DNA of 64,000 bases, taken from contig NZ_CP040094.1 of assembly GCF_013343235.1 (NCBI RefSeq), positions 5,885,001 through 5,949,000 of the forward strand, in the 5' to 3' direction. Source of the DNA: Nostoc sp. TCL240-02 (GTDB lineage Bacteria; Cyanobacteriota; Cyanobacteriia; Cyanobacteriales; Nostocaceae). The notes under the pieces are model-generated. The model had not been told where the DNA came from. It ran no database searches and worked only from the letters and a program-made list of their open reading frames with translations. The position numbers were made by a program, and so were the translations under genes. Every line of letters starts with the position of its first letter. The first letter of the stretch is position 1. Shown in pieces: positions 1 through 7,680 of the stretch.

Positions 1-45
1 TTCAGAACCAGTCGTATTTAGCTGCGAAAGAGCGATGCTCGCCAT
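1..45 (-). CDS. Double-glycine-leader small peptide, copy 2 (partial, 5' end only)
   Basis: Only the first 15 codons are in the window; the gene runs off the left edge. They read MASIALSQLNTTGSE and match the start of the complete gene at 166..432 residue for residue. The Shine-Dalgarno region (GGAGAAAATT before ATG) is also the same. This is therefore a tandem duplicate in the same orientation, about 120 bp downstream of the first copy. Its function is inferred only from that copy: a putative ribosomally made secreted peptide precursor. Confidence 0.8.
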   Translation of the reverse strand, partial: MASIALSQLNTTGSE

Positions 46-87
46 AATTTTCTCCTAAGATAATTGTCACAATTCAGCAGATTTGAC

Positions 88-117
88 AGCGATTAAGCTG
101 TGTATTGCTTAATCGCT
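88..117 (-). promoter_or_regulatory. Conserved upstream hairpin, copy 2 (perfect 11-bp stem)
   Basis: A perfect inverted repeat with arms 88-98 (AGCGATTAAGC) and 107-117 and an 8-nt loop. It lies about 43-72 nt upstream of the start codon at 45. The same structure, with paired base changes, sits at the same distance upstream of the sister gene (474..506). No U-tract follows on the minus strand, so it does not look like an intrinsic terminator. It may be a leader RNA element or an operator palindrome. Confidence 0.55.
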
Positions 118-165
118 AATTCAACAAGTTCCACAGAGCAATGTAGCTCAGTAGTAAACTACAAA

Positions 166-432
166 TTAATAATGAATATCAGTGTCGCTAAATGACTTGA
201 CGATGTGTGCAGTCAAGCTAGCTCCAAAGGCTAACAATGCGAACTCTTGTCCCTTAACACCGTAAGCTAATAGTGGGTCTAAACCTTCGGCAACACTAGA
301 AACATCACCACCATAACCACCACCATAAATAGTGATAGAATCTACATTATTTAGGTCGTTAAGGAAGCTTTCAGAATCTTGGAACAGTTCAGAACCAGTC
401 GTATTTAGTTGCGAAAGAGCGATGCTCGCCAT
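166..432 (-). CDS. Putative secreted peptide (RiPP/bacteriocin-like) precursor with double-Gly leader
   Basis: An 88-residue protein. The N-terminal 35 or so residues look like a cyanobacterial double-glycine leader: small polar start, then GSELFQDSESFLNDL, then a Gly-rich stretch (IYGGGYGGD, residues about 35-43) where a C39-type peptidase/ABC exporter could cut. The remainder (about 45 residues) is hydrophobic and Ala/Gly/Leu-rich and contains no Cys, which argues against a lanthipeptide or disulfide core. A good ribosome binding site (GGAGA, 7 nt from the ATG) supports this start. A second copy follows at 1..45. No exporter or modifying enzyme is visible here; one would have to lie left of the window. 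The family assignment is inference from leader shape. Confidence 0.65.
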   Translation of the reverse strand: MASIALSQLNTTGSELFQDSESFLNDLNNVDSITIYGGGYGGDVSSVAEGLDPLLAYGVKGQEFALLAFGASLTAHIVKSFSDTDIHY

Positions 433-473
433 AATTTTCTCCTACAATAATTTGTCCCATTTGAAGAGACTTT

Positions 474-506
474 AGCAGCGATTAAGCTGTGTATTGCTTA
501 ACTGCT
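474..506 (-). promoter_or_regulatory. Conserved upstream hairpin, copy 1 (bulged stem)
   Basis: Arms 474-487 and 496-506 pair as AGCAG-(CGA bulge)-TTAAGC with GCTTAACTGCT, around the loop TGTGTATT shared with the copy at 88..117. It lies 42-74 nt upstream of the start codon at 432, the same distance as in the other copy. The outer stem differs in sequence between the two copies but stays paired, as expected if the structure itself is kept. Confidence 0.55.
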
Positions 507-1135
507 GATTTCATTTTTATTCATAAAATTTAGAAAGATCAAGCTTGTAAGCCTGATTTGTAAGACATAAATAAATGGGTTGCGTCTTTATTAATGGCTT
601 TATTTTTATTCAAAAAATGTTTAGAAAACATGCTATTTTTTGTAAACATTAGCCATTTAAAGATTACCAACTGCTTTGATAAGTCGAGAGTCTAACTTTT
701 CATAACTCAATACGGTTGGGTTAAGAAGAATAGTAGGTTGGGTTGAGCAACAGTGAAACCCAACATTATCAAGGCTTTGTTGGGTTTCGTTTCTCAACCC
801 AGCCTACACCATTTTTAGTTTTTAGCCTTAATTGAACCGCATTGGTAGCTGATTAGTATATTTCAAGTTTGTGAAATACAAAAATACTCCACCTGCTCTG
901 TTATTAACCTTGGAGACGAGAGGGGTGTATTTCATCAAAGTACCGTATGAAAATTTTCAGACTTGTGAAATCCTGTGTAGATAAGCATGATATTCGGCAG
1001 GTCTAGACTTACTTTAATCGAAGCATATAGTTATGTATTAAATCAATTGCAAAAATCTGTAAACAAAAATCGTGCGCTCTTGATTAATCTAAGAGCGCAC
1101 GAGCTTAATGACTATAAAATTCTGATTGTTCACAA
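507..1135. other. Intergenic region with repeats, no convincing gene
   Basis: AT-rich non-coding DNA between two small peptide genes. It holds the 75-bp inverted repeat at 733..807. Around 857-940 there is a looser palindrome with TGAAATACA and TGTATTTCA arms. A plus-strand open frame at 987..1394 overlaps the peptide gene at 1136..1366 antisense and shows no ribosome binding site or recognisable protein character. Confidence 0.5.
733..807. repeat. 75-bp dispersed inverted repeat (GTAGGTTGGG type)
   Basis: Long imperfect palindrome: the left arm begins GTAGGTTGGGTTGAG and the right arm ends CTCAACCCAGCCTAC, with a second paired block (GAAACCCAACA / TGTTGGGTTTC) inside and a short central loop. 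From general knowledge, this motif recurs many times in Nostoc-type genomes. As RNA it would fold into a long hairpin. No coding potential. Confidence 0.75.
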
Positions 1136-1366
1136 TTATTGCAAACCAGTTAGTTGTTGTCGTAGGTCTACTATTTGCTGTTCTATATTGGTTAACCAAT
1201 CATTAACAGTCTCTTTTATATTTTCTTTTGAAAGGATACCAGAAGTATCTTTATCGTCTCTTCTTGAGCTTCTTCTTCCACCCTCTACAGTTATCATTTC
1301 CCAATCGGTTATTTCGGTGAGCAGATTCACGTCACTATTAGGATGCAGGTTAGATATTAAGATCAT
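1136..1366 (-). CDS. Small peptide with double-glycine leader motif and helical C-terminus
   Basis: A 76-residue protein. Residues about 6-30 (LHPNSDVNLLTEITDWEMIT then VEGG) resemble the double-glycine leader of cyanobacterial secreted peptides: acidic/hydrophobic helix ending in V-x-G-G. After the GG comes a very basic patch (RRSSRRDDKD) and then an amphipathic helix rich in Leu, Ile and Gln with no Cys. The Shine-Dalgarno is weak (GAGG about 16 nt upstream of the ATG). It lies in the same orientation as the peptide genes at 1..432. A longer open frame on the other strand is judged a shadow. No homologue is recognised by name. Confidence 0.5.
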   Translation of the reverse strand: MILISNLHPNSDVNLLTEITDWEMITVEGGRRSSRRDDKDTSGILSKENIKETVNDWLTNIEQQIVDLRQQLTGLQ

Positions 1367-1574
1367 GACTATTGATGTACCTCACAAAATCTAGTGATAT
1401 TAATTGATCTAGTCTGAGATAACATTAAGCTACAAATCCAGACTCCATCACTTGTATTTTGCAATAAAATCTTAGTCATTTAACTTTTTGGGGCTAATTT
1501 TCAAGACATAACTAAAGGATTTTCGTCTTTAAAAGCGATGATTTATATTCTGATCTTGTTTGTCTCCCTAAATG

Positions 1575-1604
1575 AGTAGAGACGCGATAAATCACGTCTC
1601 TACT
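1575..1604. repeat. Dispersed hairpin repeat (AGTAGAGACGCGAT type)
   Basis: Inverted repeat with arms AGTAGAGACG and CGTCTCTACT around a short AT-rich centre, located just after the end of the M16 peptidase gene (stop at 1628, minus strand). A relative occurs at 37557..37576. It may act as a transcript end for the peptidase operon, but it lacks a clear U-tract. Confidence 0.55.
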
Positions 1605-1627
1605 TATCGTTACGATCGCAATTTGGA

Positions 1628-3145
1628 TTAATTCTTCGCCTGTGGTTGCGAACCAGGAATGGTTACATCTATTGGTGTCACCTTTGCTGCTAGCTGCGTT
1701 AATGGCGGTTGAATGGCGGCTTGATTCCCGACTACTAGAGTCACAATCTTTTCGGGCTTGAGGTATTCTCGTGCTACCCGTTGCACGTCAGCATCTGTGG
1801 TAGCGGCGACGGCTTTTTGATAGCGAAAGAGAAAATCGGCAGGATAGCCGTAATATTCGTATCGCATCAACCTTGATAAGGTTTGGCTGGGATCTTGAAA
1901 GTTAAATACAAAGGAGTTGAGTGTAGATTCTTTGGCAAAAGCCAGTTCTTTTGCTGTCACTCTTTGAGTTTGAATGCGTTTGATTTCAGCTTGTAAGGCT
2001 TTGACAAACTGCACGGTAGCATCCGATCGCGTTTGTCCACCAGCAATAAATATGCCAGGATAATCGTAGCGGGGGCTCCACTGGCCATAAACAGAGTAAG
2101 CTAAACCTTGGCGCGATCGCACTTCATTAAATAAGCGTCCGCCAAATCCATTTAACACCCCATTCAATACATCCAGCGCGGCATAATCGGGACTGTCGAA
2201 ACGTCCGCCTAAATGACCGATAAGTACGCTACTTTGGGTTAGTTGTGGCTGATTGACAAAAAAGACTCCACCTGTGTTTGCTGCCGAAACCGATGGTAAT
2301 TTTGGTTTAGCAATACCTGGATTGCGGTTCCAATTGCCAAACTTAGCTTGAACGAGCGATCGCATTTTCTTGGAGTCAAAATCTCCCACAATCCCCAAAA
2401 TTATATTATTGGGGTGGAAATATTGCTGATAAAACTTCAGCAAATCCTCACGCTCAACTCGATCCACCGTTGCATATTCTATCGTGCGAGCATAAGGACT
2501 ATCTTTCCCATAGATCAATTTCTTAAATTCCCGACTAGCAATCCCATCTGGATTGTCATTACGACGGGCAATGCCACCTTTGGCTTGAGTTTTCGCCAAG
2601 TCTAGCTTTTCTTGAGCAAATGCTGGCGATCGCAGCACCTCGGCAAACAGCCCAAAAACCGTTTCTAAATCTTCACTCAATGCATCAAAGCTAGCACCAC
2701 CAGAACCTTCACCAATACTAGCTTCAACAGATGCCGCTCGTTGTTCCAACATCTCATTGAGTTCATCAGCCGAATGCTGCTTAGTTCCCCCAGATCGCAT
2801 CACCTCGCCTGTAAAACCAGCTAAACCAACTTTCTCCATTGGTTCCAAGCGATTTCCTGTCCGCACAAACGCCGTTCCATTTACCAACGGCAATTCGTGA
2901 TCCTCCATCAAATAGACAACCAAGCCATTTTGGAGAACAAATCGCTCATATTTAGGTATCTTAATCTCAGGTAGCGCTGGTAGCTGCAACTCAGTATAAT
3001 GCTTCGCCTCAGTCGTCGCTGCCAAGGAAAAATTACAAGTTAAAAGCAAACACGCAAAAACAGCAACCAAAGCATAAATTAACCCTTTCCCATTCTTGAT
3101 TTTCAACCCCATCCGCCTTTTTCCCTTCACCTTGTACCTCTGCAT
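1628..3145 (-). CDS. M16 family peptidase-like protein, zinc motif missing
   Basis: A 505-residue protein with an N-terminal signal/anchor (hydrophobic residues about 17-42) followed by a tandem M16 fold (Peptidase_M16 and M16_C), acting in the periplasm or at the membrane. Where active members carry HxxEH, this protein reads GLAGFTGEVMRSGGT, so the zinc ligands are lost and it should be catalytically inactive. It keeps the R/Y pair typical of the M16 C-terminal half (VRSRQGLAYSVYGQW). It lies 45 bp downstream of the active M16 gene 3191..4795 on the same strand. In such pairs the inactive subunit forms a heterodimer with the active one, so the same is inferred here. The gap between the genes carries part of a common cyanobacterial repeat (CTCTGCGGTTCGTTT). 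Confidence 0.9.
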   Translation of the reverse strand: MQRYKVKGKRRMGLKIKNGKGLIYALVAVFACLLLTCNFSLAATTEAKHYTELQLPALPEIKIPKYERFVLQNGLVVYLMEDHELPLVNGTAFVRTGNRLEPMEKVGLAGFTGEVMRSGGTKQHSADELNEMLEQRAASVEASIGEGSGGASFDALSEDLETVFGLFAEVLRSPAFAQEKLDLAKTQAKGGIARRNDNPDGIASREFKKLIYGKDSPYARTIEYATVDRVEREDLLKFYQQYFHPNNIILGIVGDFDSKKMRSLVQAKFGNWNRNPGIAKPKLPSVSAANTGGVFFVNQPQLTQSSVLIGHLGGRFDSPDYAALDVLNGVLNGFGGRLFNEVRSRQGLAYSVYGQWSPRYDYPGIFIAGGQTRSDATVQFVKALQAEIKRIQTQRVTAKELAFAKESTLNSFVFNFQDPSQTLSRLMRYEYYGYPADFLFRYQKAVAATTDADVQRVAREYLKPEKIVTLVVGNQAAIQPPLTQLAAKVTPIDVTIPGSQPQAKN

Positions 3146-3190
3146 ATCTCTCTTCCTCAGCGCCCTCAGCGCCTCTGCGGTTCGTTTCTC

Positions 3191-4795
3191 TTAACCTTCC
3201 TTCGACAACAACTTCCCAATCGTGCGATTTCCCGGCGTAAACGTCTCCTTCGCCACTCGCCCAATATCAGCCGTCGTCACCGCCGAAATATCATCCAACT
3301 GCTTAAACAAATTCCGCCAAGAGCCAGTTTTCACCTCATATTCCAACAATTGTTGAGCCATCCCCATATTTGAATCGAGGGTACGTAACAAACCCGCCCG
3401 TGCTTGAGTTTTCACCCGTTCCAAATCAACCGCCGCTACAGGCTCAGTTTTTAATTTGTCAATCTCTTGGCGCAAAGCCACCGCCACTTCATCAACTGTA
3501 TGACCAGGAGCCGTGAGAGCATAGAAAAAGATCAGATTTGGGTACTTATCTCCAGGAAATCCACTGTAACCTTGAGCATTTAACGCCAAACGCTGTTTTT
3601 CTACTAAAGACTTATACAACCGCGATGTGCGCCCATCACTTAATAAACTGCCAATGATTTCATAGACTGCATTATCTGGATGAGTAACTGCCGGACGATG
3701 ATAACCTTCTAAATACCAGGGTTGAGAAGGTAGTTGTACAGTAACTTCCCGTGTTTGTTTTTGTGGTGGTTCCACCGGGATTTGTTCAACAGCTTTGGTT
3801 TTTGCTTTATAGCGACCAAAATAAGCTTGCGCTAGTTTTTTCACCTCAGTCGGGTTAACATCTCCGACAATTGCGATCGCTAAATTACTTGGTACGTAGT
3901 GAGTATCAAAGAAATTTTGGACATCATCTGGTGTCAGATTGCGGATATCTTGGTCATAACCAATTACCGGACGCTTGTAAGGATGCACTTTATAAGCAGT
4001 ATCGATAAATTTTTCCACCATTTGCCCAATCGGTGAATTCTCCACTCGCAGCCGTCGTTCTTCTAAAATGACATCTTTCTCTTTATAAAACTCACGACGA
4101 ATTACCGGATCGAGAAATCGTTCCGACTCCAGCGACATCCAAAGTTCCAGCTTATTGGCAGGAAAGCTGTAAAAATAACGGGTAGCTTCGGTTGAAGTAT
4201 TGGCATTTAAACCCACACCTCCCGCTTGTTCGACAATTTGCCCCAATTCGTTTTGCTTGACAAGCTTACCGGCTTGTGATTCTACTTGCTTAAATTCAGT
4301 TTCTAACCGCGCAACTTCATCTTTTTTGCCATCGGCTTTTGCTGCTTTAATTTGAGTATCTAACTGCTGCAATTTCTCTAGCAGAGGTTTTTCTGCTTTG
4401 TAGTCTTGTGTGCCAATGCGCGTTGTACCTTTAAACGCCAAATGTTCCAAAAAATGAGCTACACCGGTTTTACCATCTGACTCATCCACACCACCCACAT
4501 TTGCATAAGTAAGAAAAGAAACTACAGGCGCTTGATGTCGTTCCAGGACAAGGAATTTTAGACCATTGTCAAGACGAAATTCCGTTAACTGTTTAATGAC
4601 TCGATCCAGATAAGGTTGGATCGAATTTTGAACTGGTGGAGTTTGAGTTTTGGCTTCTTGAGGAGGTGCAGTTTTAGTTTGAGCTAGAGCAATTTCTGGT
4701 AGTAATCCCCACCAGAAGACGAGCAAAGCCAACAAAGTGACAAACAACCGCCGTAATAAATCCAAAATTGACCGACCGATCTGGTTCATAAGCAA
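3191..4795 (-). CDS. M16 family zinc metallopeptidase (active subunit)
   Basis: A 534-residue insulinase-type peptidase. The first 38 residues form a signal peptide (hydrophobic run, then IALAQT). The catalytic motif HFLEH is at residues 114-118 (zinc ligands His114 and His118, general base Glu117), with further acidic ligands in the EERRLR segment. A charged, Lys/Gln/Glu-rich insertion of about 50 residues follows the motif. The C-terminal half is the M16_C domain. An in-frame ATG two codons later (MNQIG) could also be the start. It is first in a two-gene operon with the inactive partner 1628..3145. The likely role is degradation of peptides in the periplasm. The TetR gene at 4939 is divergent. 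Confidence 0.92.
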   Translation of the reverse strand: MLMNQIGRSILDLLRRLFVTLLALLVFWWGLLPEIALAQTKTAPPQEAKTQTPPVQNSIQPYLDRVIKQLTEFRLDNGLKFLVLERHQAPVVSFLTYANVGGVDESDGKTGVAHFLEHLAFKGTTRIGTQDYKAEKPLLEKLQQLDTQIKAAKADGKKDEVARLETEFKQVESQAGKLVKQNELGQIVEQAGGVGLNANTSTEATRYFYSFPANKLELWMSLESERFLDPVIRREFYKEKDVILEERRLRVENSPIGQMVEKFIDTAYKVHPYKRPVIGYDQDIRNLTPDDVQNFFDTHYVPSNLAIAIVGDVNPTEVKKLAQAYFGRYKAKTKAVEQIPVEPPQKQTREVTVQLPSQPWYLEGYHRPAVTHPDNAVYEIIGSLLSDGRTSRLYKSLVEKQRLALNAQGYSGFPGDKYPNLIFFYALTAPGHTVDEVAVALRQEIDKLKTEPVAAVDLERVKTQARAGLLRTLDSNMGMAQQLLEYEVKTGSWRNLFKQLDDISAVTTADIGRVAKETFTPGNRTIGKLLSKEG

Positions 4796-4938
4796 AAATT
4801 AAGATAAAGTTACACTACCGGAGAAACAGGATACCTAGCAAAAGGACGTTAATGTTGTATTAAGCTTGTTGAGCTTTTTTACTTGACGTTAGACAATAAT
4901 GCTACAAATCGTGTTCCGCAAATATTACCAAAACTTTT

Positions 4939-5553
4939 ATGCGAGTTTTTAATTCTTCCCCACCCTCAGAGGCTCAGACGCGCACCCGAATTTTACAGGC
5001 AGCACAACGGTTGTTTGCCTCTCAGGGATTTGACGGCACTACCACCCGTGATTTAGCGCAGGCGGCAGGTGTGGCTGAAGGCACTCTATTTCGTCATTTT
5101 CCCAATAAAAAAGCAATTTTAGTAGAAGTAGCCACGAGTGGCTGGGTAGAGATTTTAACAGATTTGCTAACAGAATTAAGTGAAATGGGCAGCTATAAAG
5201 CTGTAGCTCAAGTGATGCGTCGCCGGATGTGGAACTTTCAAAAAAATGCCGATTTGATGCGCGTTTGTTTTATGGAGGTGCAATTTCACCCCGATTTACG
5301 CGATCGCATTCAATTAGAAGTCATTACCAAAATGACCGATGTCGGCGAAGCATTCTTTCAAACAGCGATGGATAAAGGCATTTATCGCCAAGGGGATGCC
5401 AAGCTGGTAGCTAAAGTTTTTTTGGGAATGTTTGCGATCGCAGGTTTTTCTAACAACACCCTCATCGAACCTGACGCTTCCCCCCAACAAATGCAAGAAA
5501 TGGCCGAAGGACTCGCTGATATCTTCCTTAATGGTGTTTTAGCTAAGGATTAG
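4939..5553 (+). CDS. TetR/AcrR family transcriptional regulator
   Basis: A 204-residue regulator. Residues about 14-60 form the TetR helix-turn-helix (TRILQAAQRLFASQGF, then TTRDLAQAAGVAEGTLFRHF and PNKKAIL). The remaining three quarters is an all-helical ligand/dimer domain of the usual length. It is divergent from the M16 peptidase operon with a gap of 143 bp, so it may control that operon or itself; no operator palindrome was identified. The ligand is unknown. The gene ends at a heptameric repeat tract. Confidence 0.9.
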   Translation: MRVFNSSPPSEAQTRTRILQAAQRLFASQGFDGTTTRDLAQAAGVAEGTLFRHFPNKKAILVEVATSGWVEILTDLLTELSEMGSYKAVAQVMRRRMWNFQKNADLMRVCFMEVQFHPDLRDRIQLEVITKMTDVGEAFFQTAMDKGIYRQGDAKLVAKVFLGMFAIAGFSNNTLIEPDASPQQMQEMAEGLADIFLNGVLAKD

Positions 5554-5584
5554 GGACTGGGTACTAGGTACTGGGTACTGGGTA
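5554..5584. repeat. Heptameric STRR tract (GGTACTG)
   Basis: Four consecutive 7-bp units close to GGTACTG/GGTACTA, directly after the TetR stop codon. Tandem heptamers of this kind are the STRR sequences known from heterocystous cyanobacteria. Confidence 0.75.
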
Positions 5585-5601
5585 GTTTCTCCAATCCCTA
5601 A

Positions 5602-6066
5602 TCACCTAATTGCTTGCGCTTGCTGACTCCATTGTTGTACTAGCTCAATCGCTGGACACAAATCTCGGCGCTGCATTGTTGCTACTTGCAAGCGCATGAT
5701 TTGTTGGTGCAATCTGTGAGTGGGTGTCTGTGCCAATTGGGTTACAGAACCAATACCTGCGTGAAGCAATAAACCACAATATTGTACGCCTACGCTGGGA
5801 ATACGCGCTAAGTCAGCTAAAGCCATCCATTTATTTACATACTGAAGATGAATCTGTAATTTATTTGCTAACGCCAGCCGTGCCTCTAGAGTCTTGCCTT
5901 GTTTGACTAGCGCTACTGTGGTAATAATACCACAATTTTGCAGTTGTGATTGTTCGTCATGGCTCAGTCCAGGTAATTGCTCGATTGGCCAGTCACGAGA
6001 TGCGAGCAGATTTCGATTATTTGTATTTTTAGCAGACATTTTAAAACTAAATATAGATTTATTCAC
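5602..6066 (-). CDS. DUF4332 domain-containing protein
   Basis: A 154-residue protein. The body matches the DUF4332 pattern: two helix-hairpin-helix-like repeats, the first around PGLSHDEQSQLQNCGI (residues about 33-48) and the second around LARIPSVGVQYCGLLLHAGI (residues about 86-105), separated by a KW-ALADL linker. Such repeats resemble DNA-binding HhH modules of the DNA polymerase/topoisomerase type, but the function of the family is not established. The gene converges with the TetR gene. An internal ATG at residue 10 (MSAKNTNN) is a possible alternative start. Confidence 0.75.
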   Translation of the reverse strand: MNKSIFSFKMSAKNTNNRNLLASRDWPIEQLPGLSHDEQSQLQNCGIITTVALVKQGKTLEARLALANKLQIHLQYVNKWMALADLARIPSVGVQYCGLLLHAGIGSVTQLAQTPTHRLHQQIMRLQVATMQRRDLCPAIELVQQWSQQAQAIR

Positions 6067-6121
6067 TCACATATACAGCAATCCTAAATCATTGGCGAAC
6101 AACGATATACCTAACTTATCC

Positions 6122-6212
6122 AGGACTTACGCAATAACTCTCTGAAACTCTTATTACTTTGTGTCCTTTGCGTCCTTTGCGGTTCGTTTTATTATGATTT
6201 TGCGTAAGTCCT
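6122..6212. mobile_element. 91-bp MITE-like element with 12-bp inverted ends
   Basis: Terminal inverted repeats AGGACTTACGCA (6122-6133) and TGCGTAAGTCCT (6201-6212) are perfect. The interior contains the cyanobacterial repeat CCTTTGCGTCCTTTGCGGTT, which is also found inside the element at 46559..46685. It is too short to encode a transposase, so it is probably mobilised in trans. Confidence 0.65.
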
Positions 6213-6305
6213 ATTATCTAAAAACTTGAGTATCTAAGCCTTTTAATTTTGGTGTTTTTTTCTGCTACCCTGCGGGAACGTTTCACATCTAAATGCAACC
6301 TACTG

Positions 6306-6389
6306 CAATGGCATTGTTTTGACTAACAATGCCATTGTATCGCCTGACAATACGATTGTTTTGATTAACAATGCCATTGTATCGCCTGA
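6306..6389. repeat. Two units of a 42-bp palindromic tandem repeat
   Basis: Units 6306-6347 and 6348-6389. The first contains a perfect 13-bp inverted repeat (CAATGGCATTGTT / AACAATGCCATTG, 6-nt loop) followed by TATCGCCTGA. The second is nearly identical. A third unit lies at 7580..7621, beyond the IS4-family element, which inserted between units 2 and 3. Confidence 0.85.
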
Positions 6390-6460
6390 CACAGAAATGT
6401 TGAATGCTGATACAAAACTTTACATTATTAGTTACACTAAGTCTCAAAAGCTTAAATTAG

Positions 6461-7489
6461 TCAGCAAAACATCATCTCCTCAAACCAATGAACATAGCTG
6501 ATTTTCTGACACATACAAGATTGAAGATAGCGGAATTTATCTAATAGTGTATGTCCCCATTGTTCGGGAATAGATAAAAGCTGTAAAATCAGATAGGCTA
6601 TCAAGCTCACGTAAATTTGTATGGTAATACCATTGACGTTTTTGGTAATGAGTTTGTCAAGTTTTAAGTGCATCTTTAAAAACTTCCACAACAATTCAAC
6701 TCCCCAACGTAATCGATAAATATCCCTAATTTCATCATCATGAACAGCTGCATCTCCCGACTCTGGTAAATTAGTCACTAAGCGAAACTCGGTTTTTGTC
6801 TCTAAATCACAGAAATTAATTACTCTATAAGCTTGAGCATCATCAGATGCACCAACTTTGACCAATCCATTTGAGCCATCAAATTCTAGTTTCCAATTGT
6901 TTTTTATCCGCAAAACAAAATATTTGTTTTCTTGTACTAATTCTTGGATAAATTTTAATCCAGCAAAACCCCTATCCATTACTCCAACAGCATTTATTGG
7001 GAGACTAGACATCATTTTGGAACCAAATTTATAATCATGGTCATGTCCAAAATTGATGAAGTTATCTTCTGGGCTTCCTGTGGAGAGATTTAAGGAACTA
7101 AACAGCTTGACTTGATGATGACCTAGTACCCATAACAATTTACTTGTGAGAGTAATAATTGTTGAATCTATTGGACAAATTGCATATTTATTGTGTAACT
7201 TTTTTTGAACTTCCTTCTGTACTAATTCATTTAATTTTTGGTAAATCTCTTGAAAAGGTTTTTGGCTTCGATGTAAATTTGCTTTAGAGAAAGTAGAAAT
7301 ATCTACCTCAAAACAATTGTTATTTAATCTGTTAAACAAATCTCGCATACTTGTTAAGCTGTTATCCAGGGCATAGGATAGCCAGCACTCAAAAAACAGA
7401 CGACTGTTCAATACTGGATAATCGTTTTTTGGCAGGCTTTTCAGTATATCTTTGACAATTTTGGGAAATGAATTTATAATCACAATCAA
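6461..7489 (-). CDS. IS4-family transposase
   Basis: A 342-residue DDE transposase. The catalytic residues can be followed: Asp108 (CPIDST), Asp172 (GVMDRGFAG) and Glu265 in the YREK signature Y-(2)-R-(3)-E-(6)-K (Tyr258, Arg261, Glu265, Lys272; YRLRWGVELLWKFLK). The N-terminal 100 residues are the usual helical DNA-binding part. The gene fills the element 6392..7572 and appears intact. It starts at ATG 7489, about 85 bp inside the right end. Confidence 0.93.
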   Translation of the reverse strand: MIVIINSFPKIVKDILKSLPKNDYPVLNSRLFFECWLSYALDNSLTSMRDLFNRLNNNCFEVDISTFSKANLHRSQKPFQEIYQKLNELVQKEVQKKLHNKYAICPIDSTIITLTSKLLWVLGHHQVKLFSSLNLSTGSPEDNFINFGHDHDYKFGSKMMSSLPINAVGVMDRGFAGLKFIQELVQENKYFVLRIKNNWKLEFDGSNGLVKVGASDDAQAYRVINFCDLETKTEFRLVTNLPESGDAAVHDDEIRDIYRLRWGVELLWKFLKMHLKLDKLITKNVNGITIQIYVSLIAYLILQLLSIPEQWGHTLLDKFRYLQSCMCQKISYVHWFEEMMFC

Positions 7490-7509
7490 ACTAATATATT
7501 TTAAGCCTT

Positions 7510-7535
7510 AGCCCAAAACTACCATATTTTGGGCT
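7510..7535 (+). terminator. Terminator-like hairpin inside the IS, upstream of its transposase
   Basis: Stem AGCCCAAAA / TTTTGGGCT with an 8-nt loop, followed on the plus strand by ATTTTTAT. It sits between the IS right end and the transposase start. A hairpin here is often used to block read-through from outside into the transposase. Confidence 0.5.
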
Positions 7536-7579
7536 ATTTTTATCGGATTTTTCTTAACATTCAACACTTCTGCGCCTGA

Positions 7580-7621
7580 CAATACGATTGTTTTGACTAA
7601 CAATGCCATTGTATCGACTAA
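7580..7621. repeat. Third unit of the 42-bp palindromic repeat
   Basis: Same 42-bp unit as 6306..6389 (CAATACGATTG, then AACAATGCCATTG and TATCG), separated from units 1 and 2 by the IS4-family element and its target duplication. Removing the IS restores a continuous three-unit array. Confidence 0.85.
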
Positions 7622-7680
7622 CATTAGGATGCGTGTGATAGTTAAAATCTAGCTCGTTGATAGTGGATTGCGAGAATCTC

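Larger units (their letters stand above)
6392..7572 (-). mobile_element. Complete IS4-family insertion sequence, 1181 bp
   Basis: The ends are 15-bp inverted repeats with one mismatch: CAGAAATGTTGAATG at 6392-6406 and the complement of CAGAAGTGTTGAATG at 7558-7572. The element is flanked by a 9-bp direct repeat CGCCTGACA (6383-6391 and 7573-7581), the target duplication length expected of IS4. It contains one intact transposase gene. It landed inside a three-unit palindromic repeat. The intact frame, ends and target duplication suggest a fairly recent insertion. Confidence 0.88.

Noticed and set aside
987..1394. A 135-codon plus-strand open frame
   Set aside because: No ribosome binding site, Cys/Ser/Ile-rich translation with no protein-like pattern, and antisense to a smaller frame with a plausible leader peptide.
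6306..7621. Short palindromic tandem repeats resembling a CRISPR array
   Set aside because: The units are contiguous with no variable spacers, and the interruption is an IS element; no cas gene is present.
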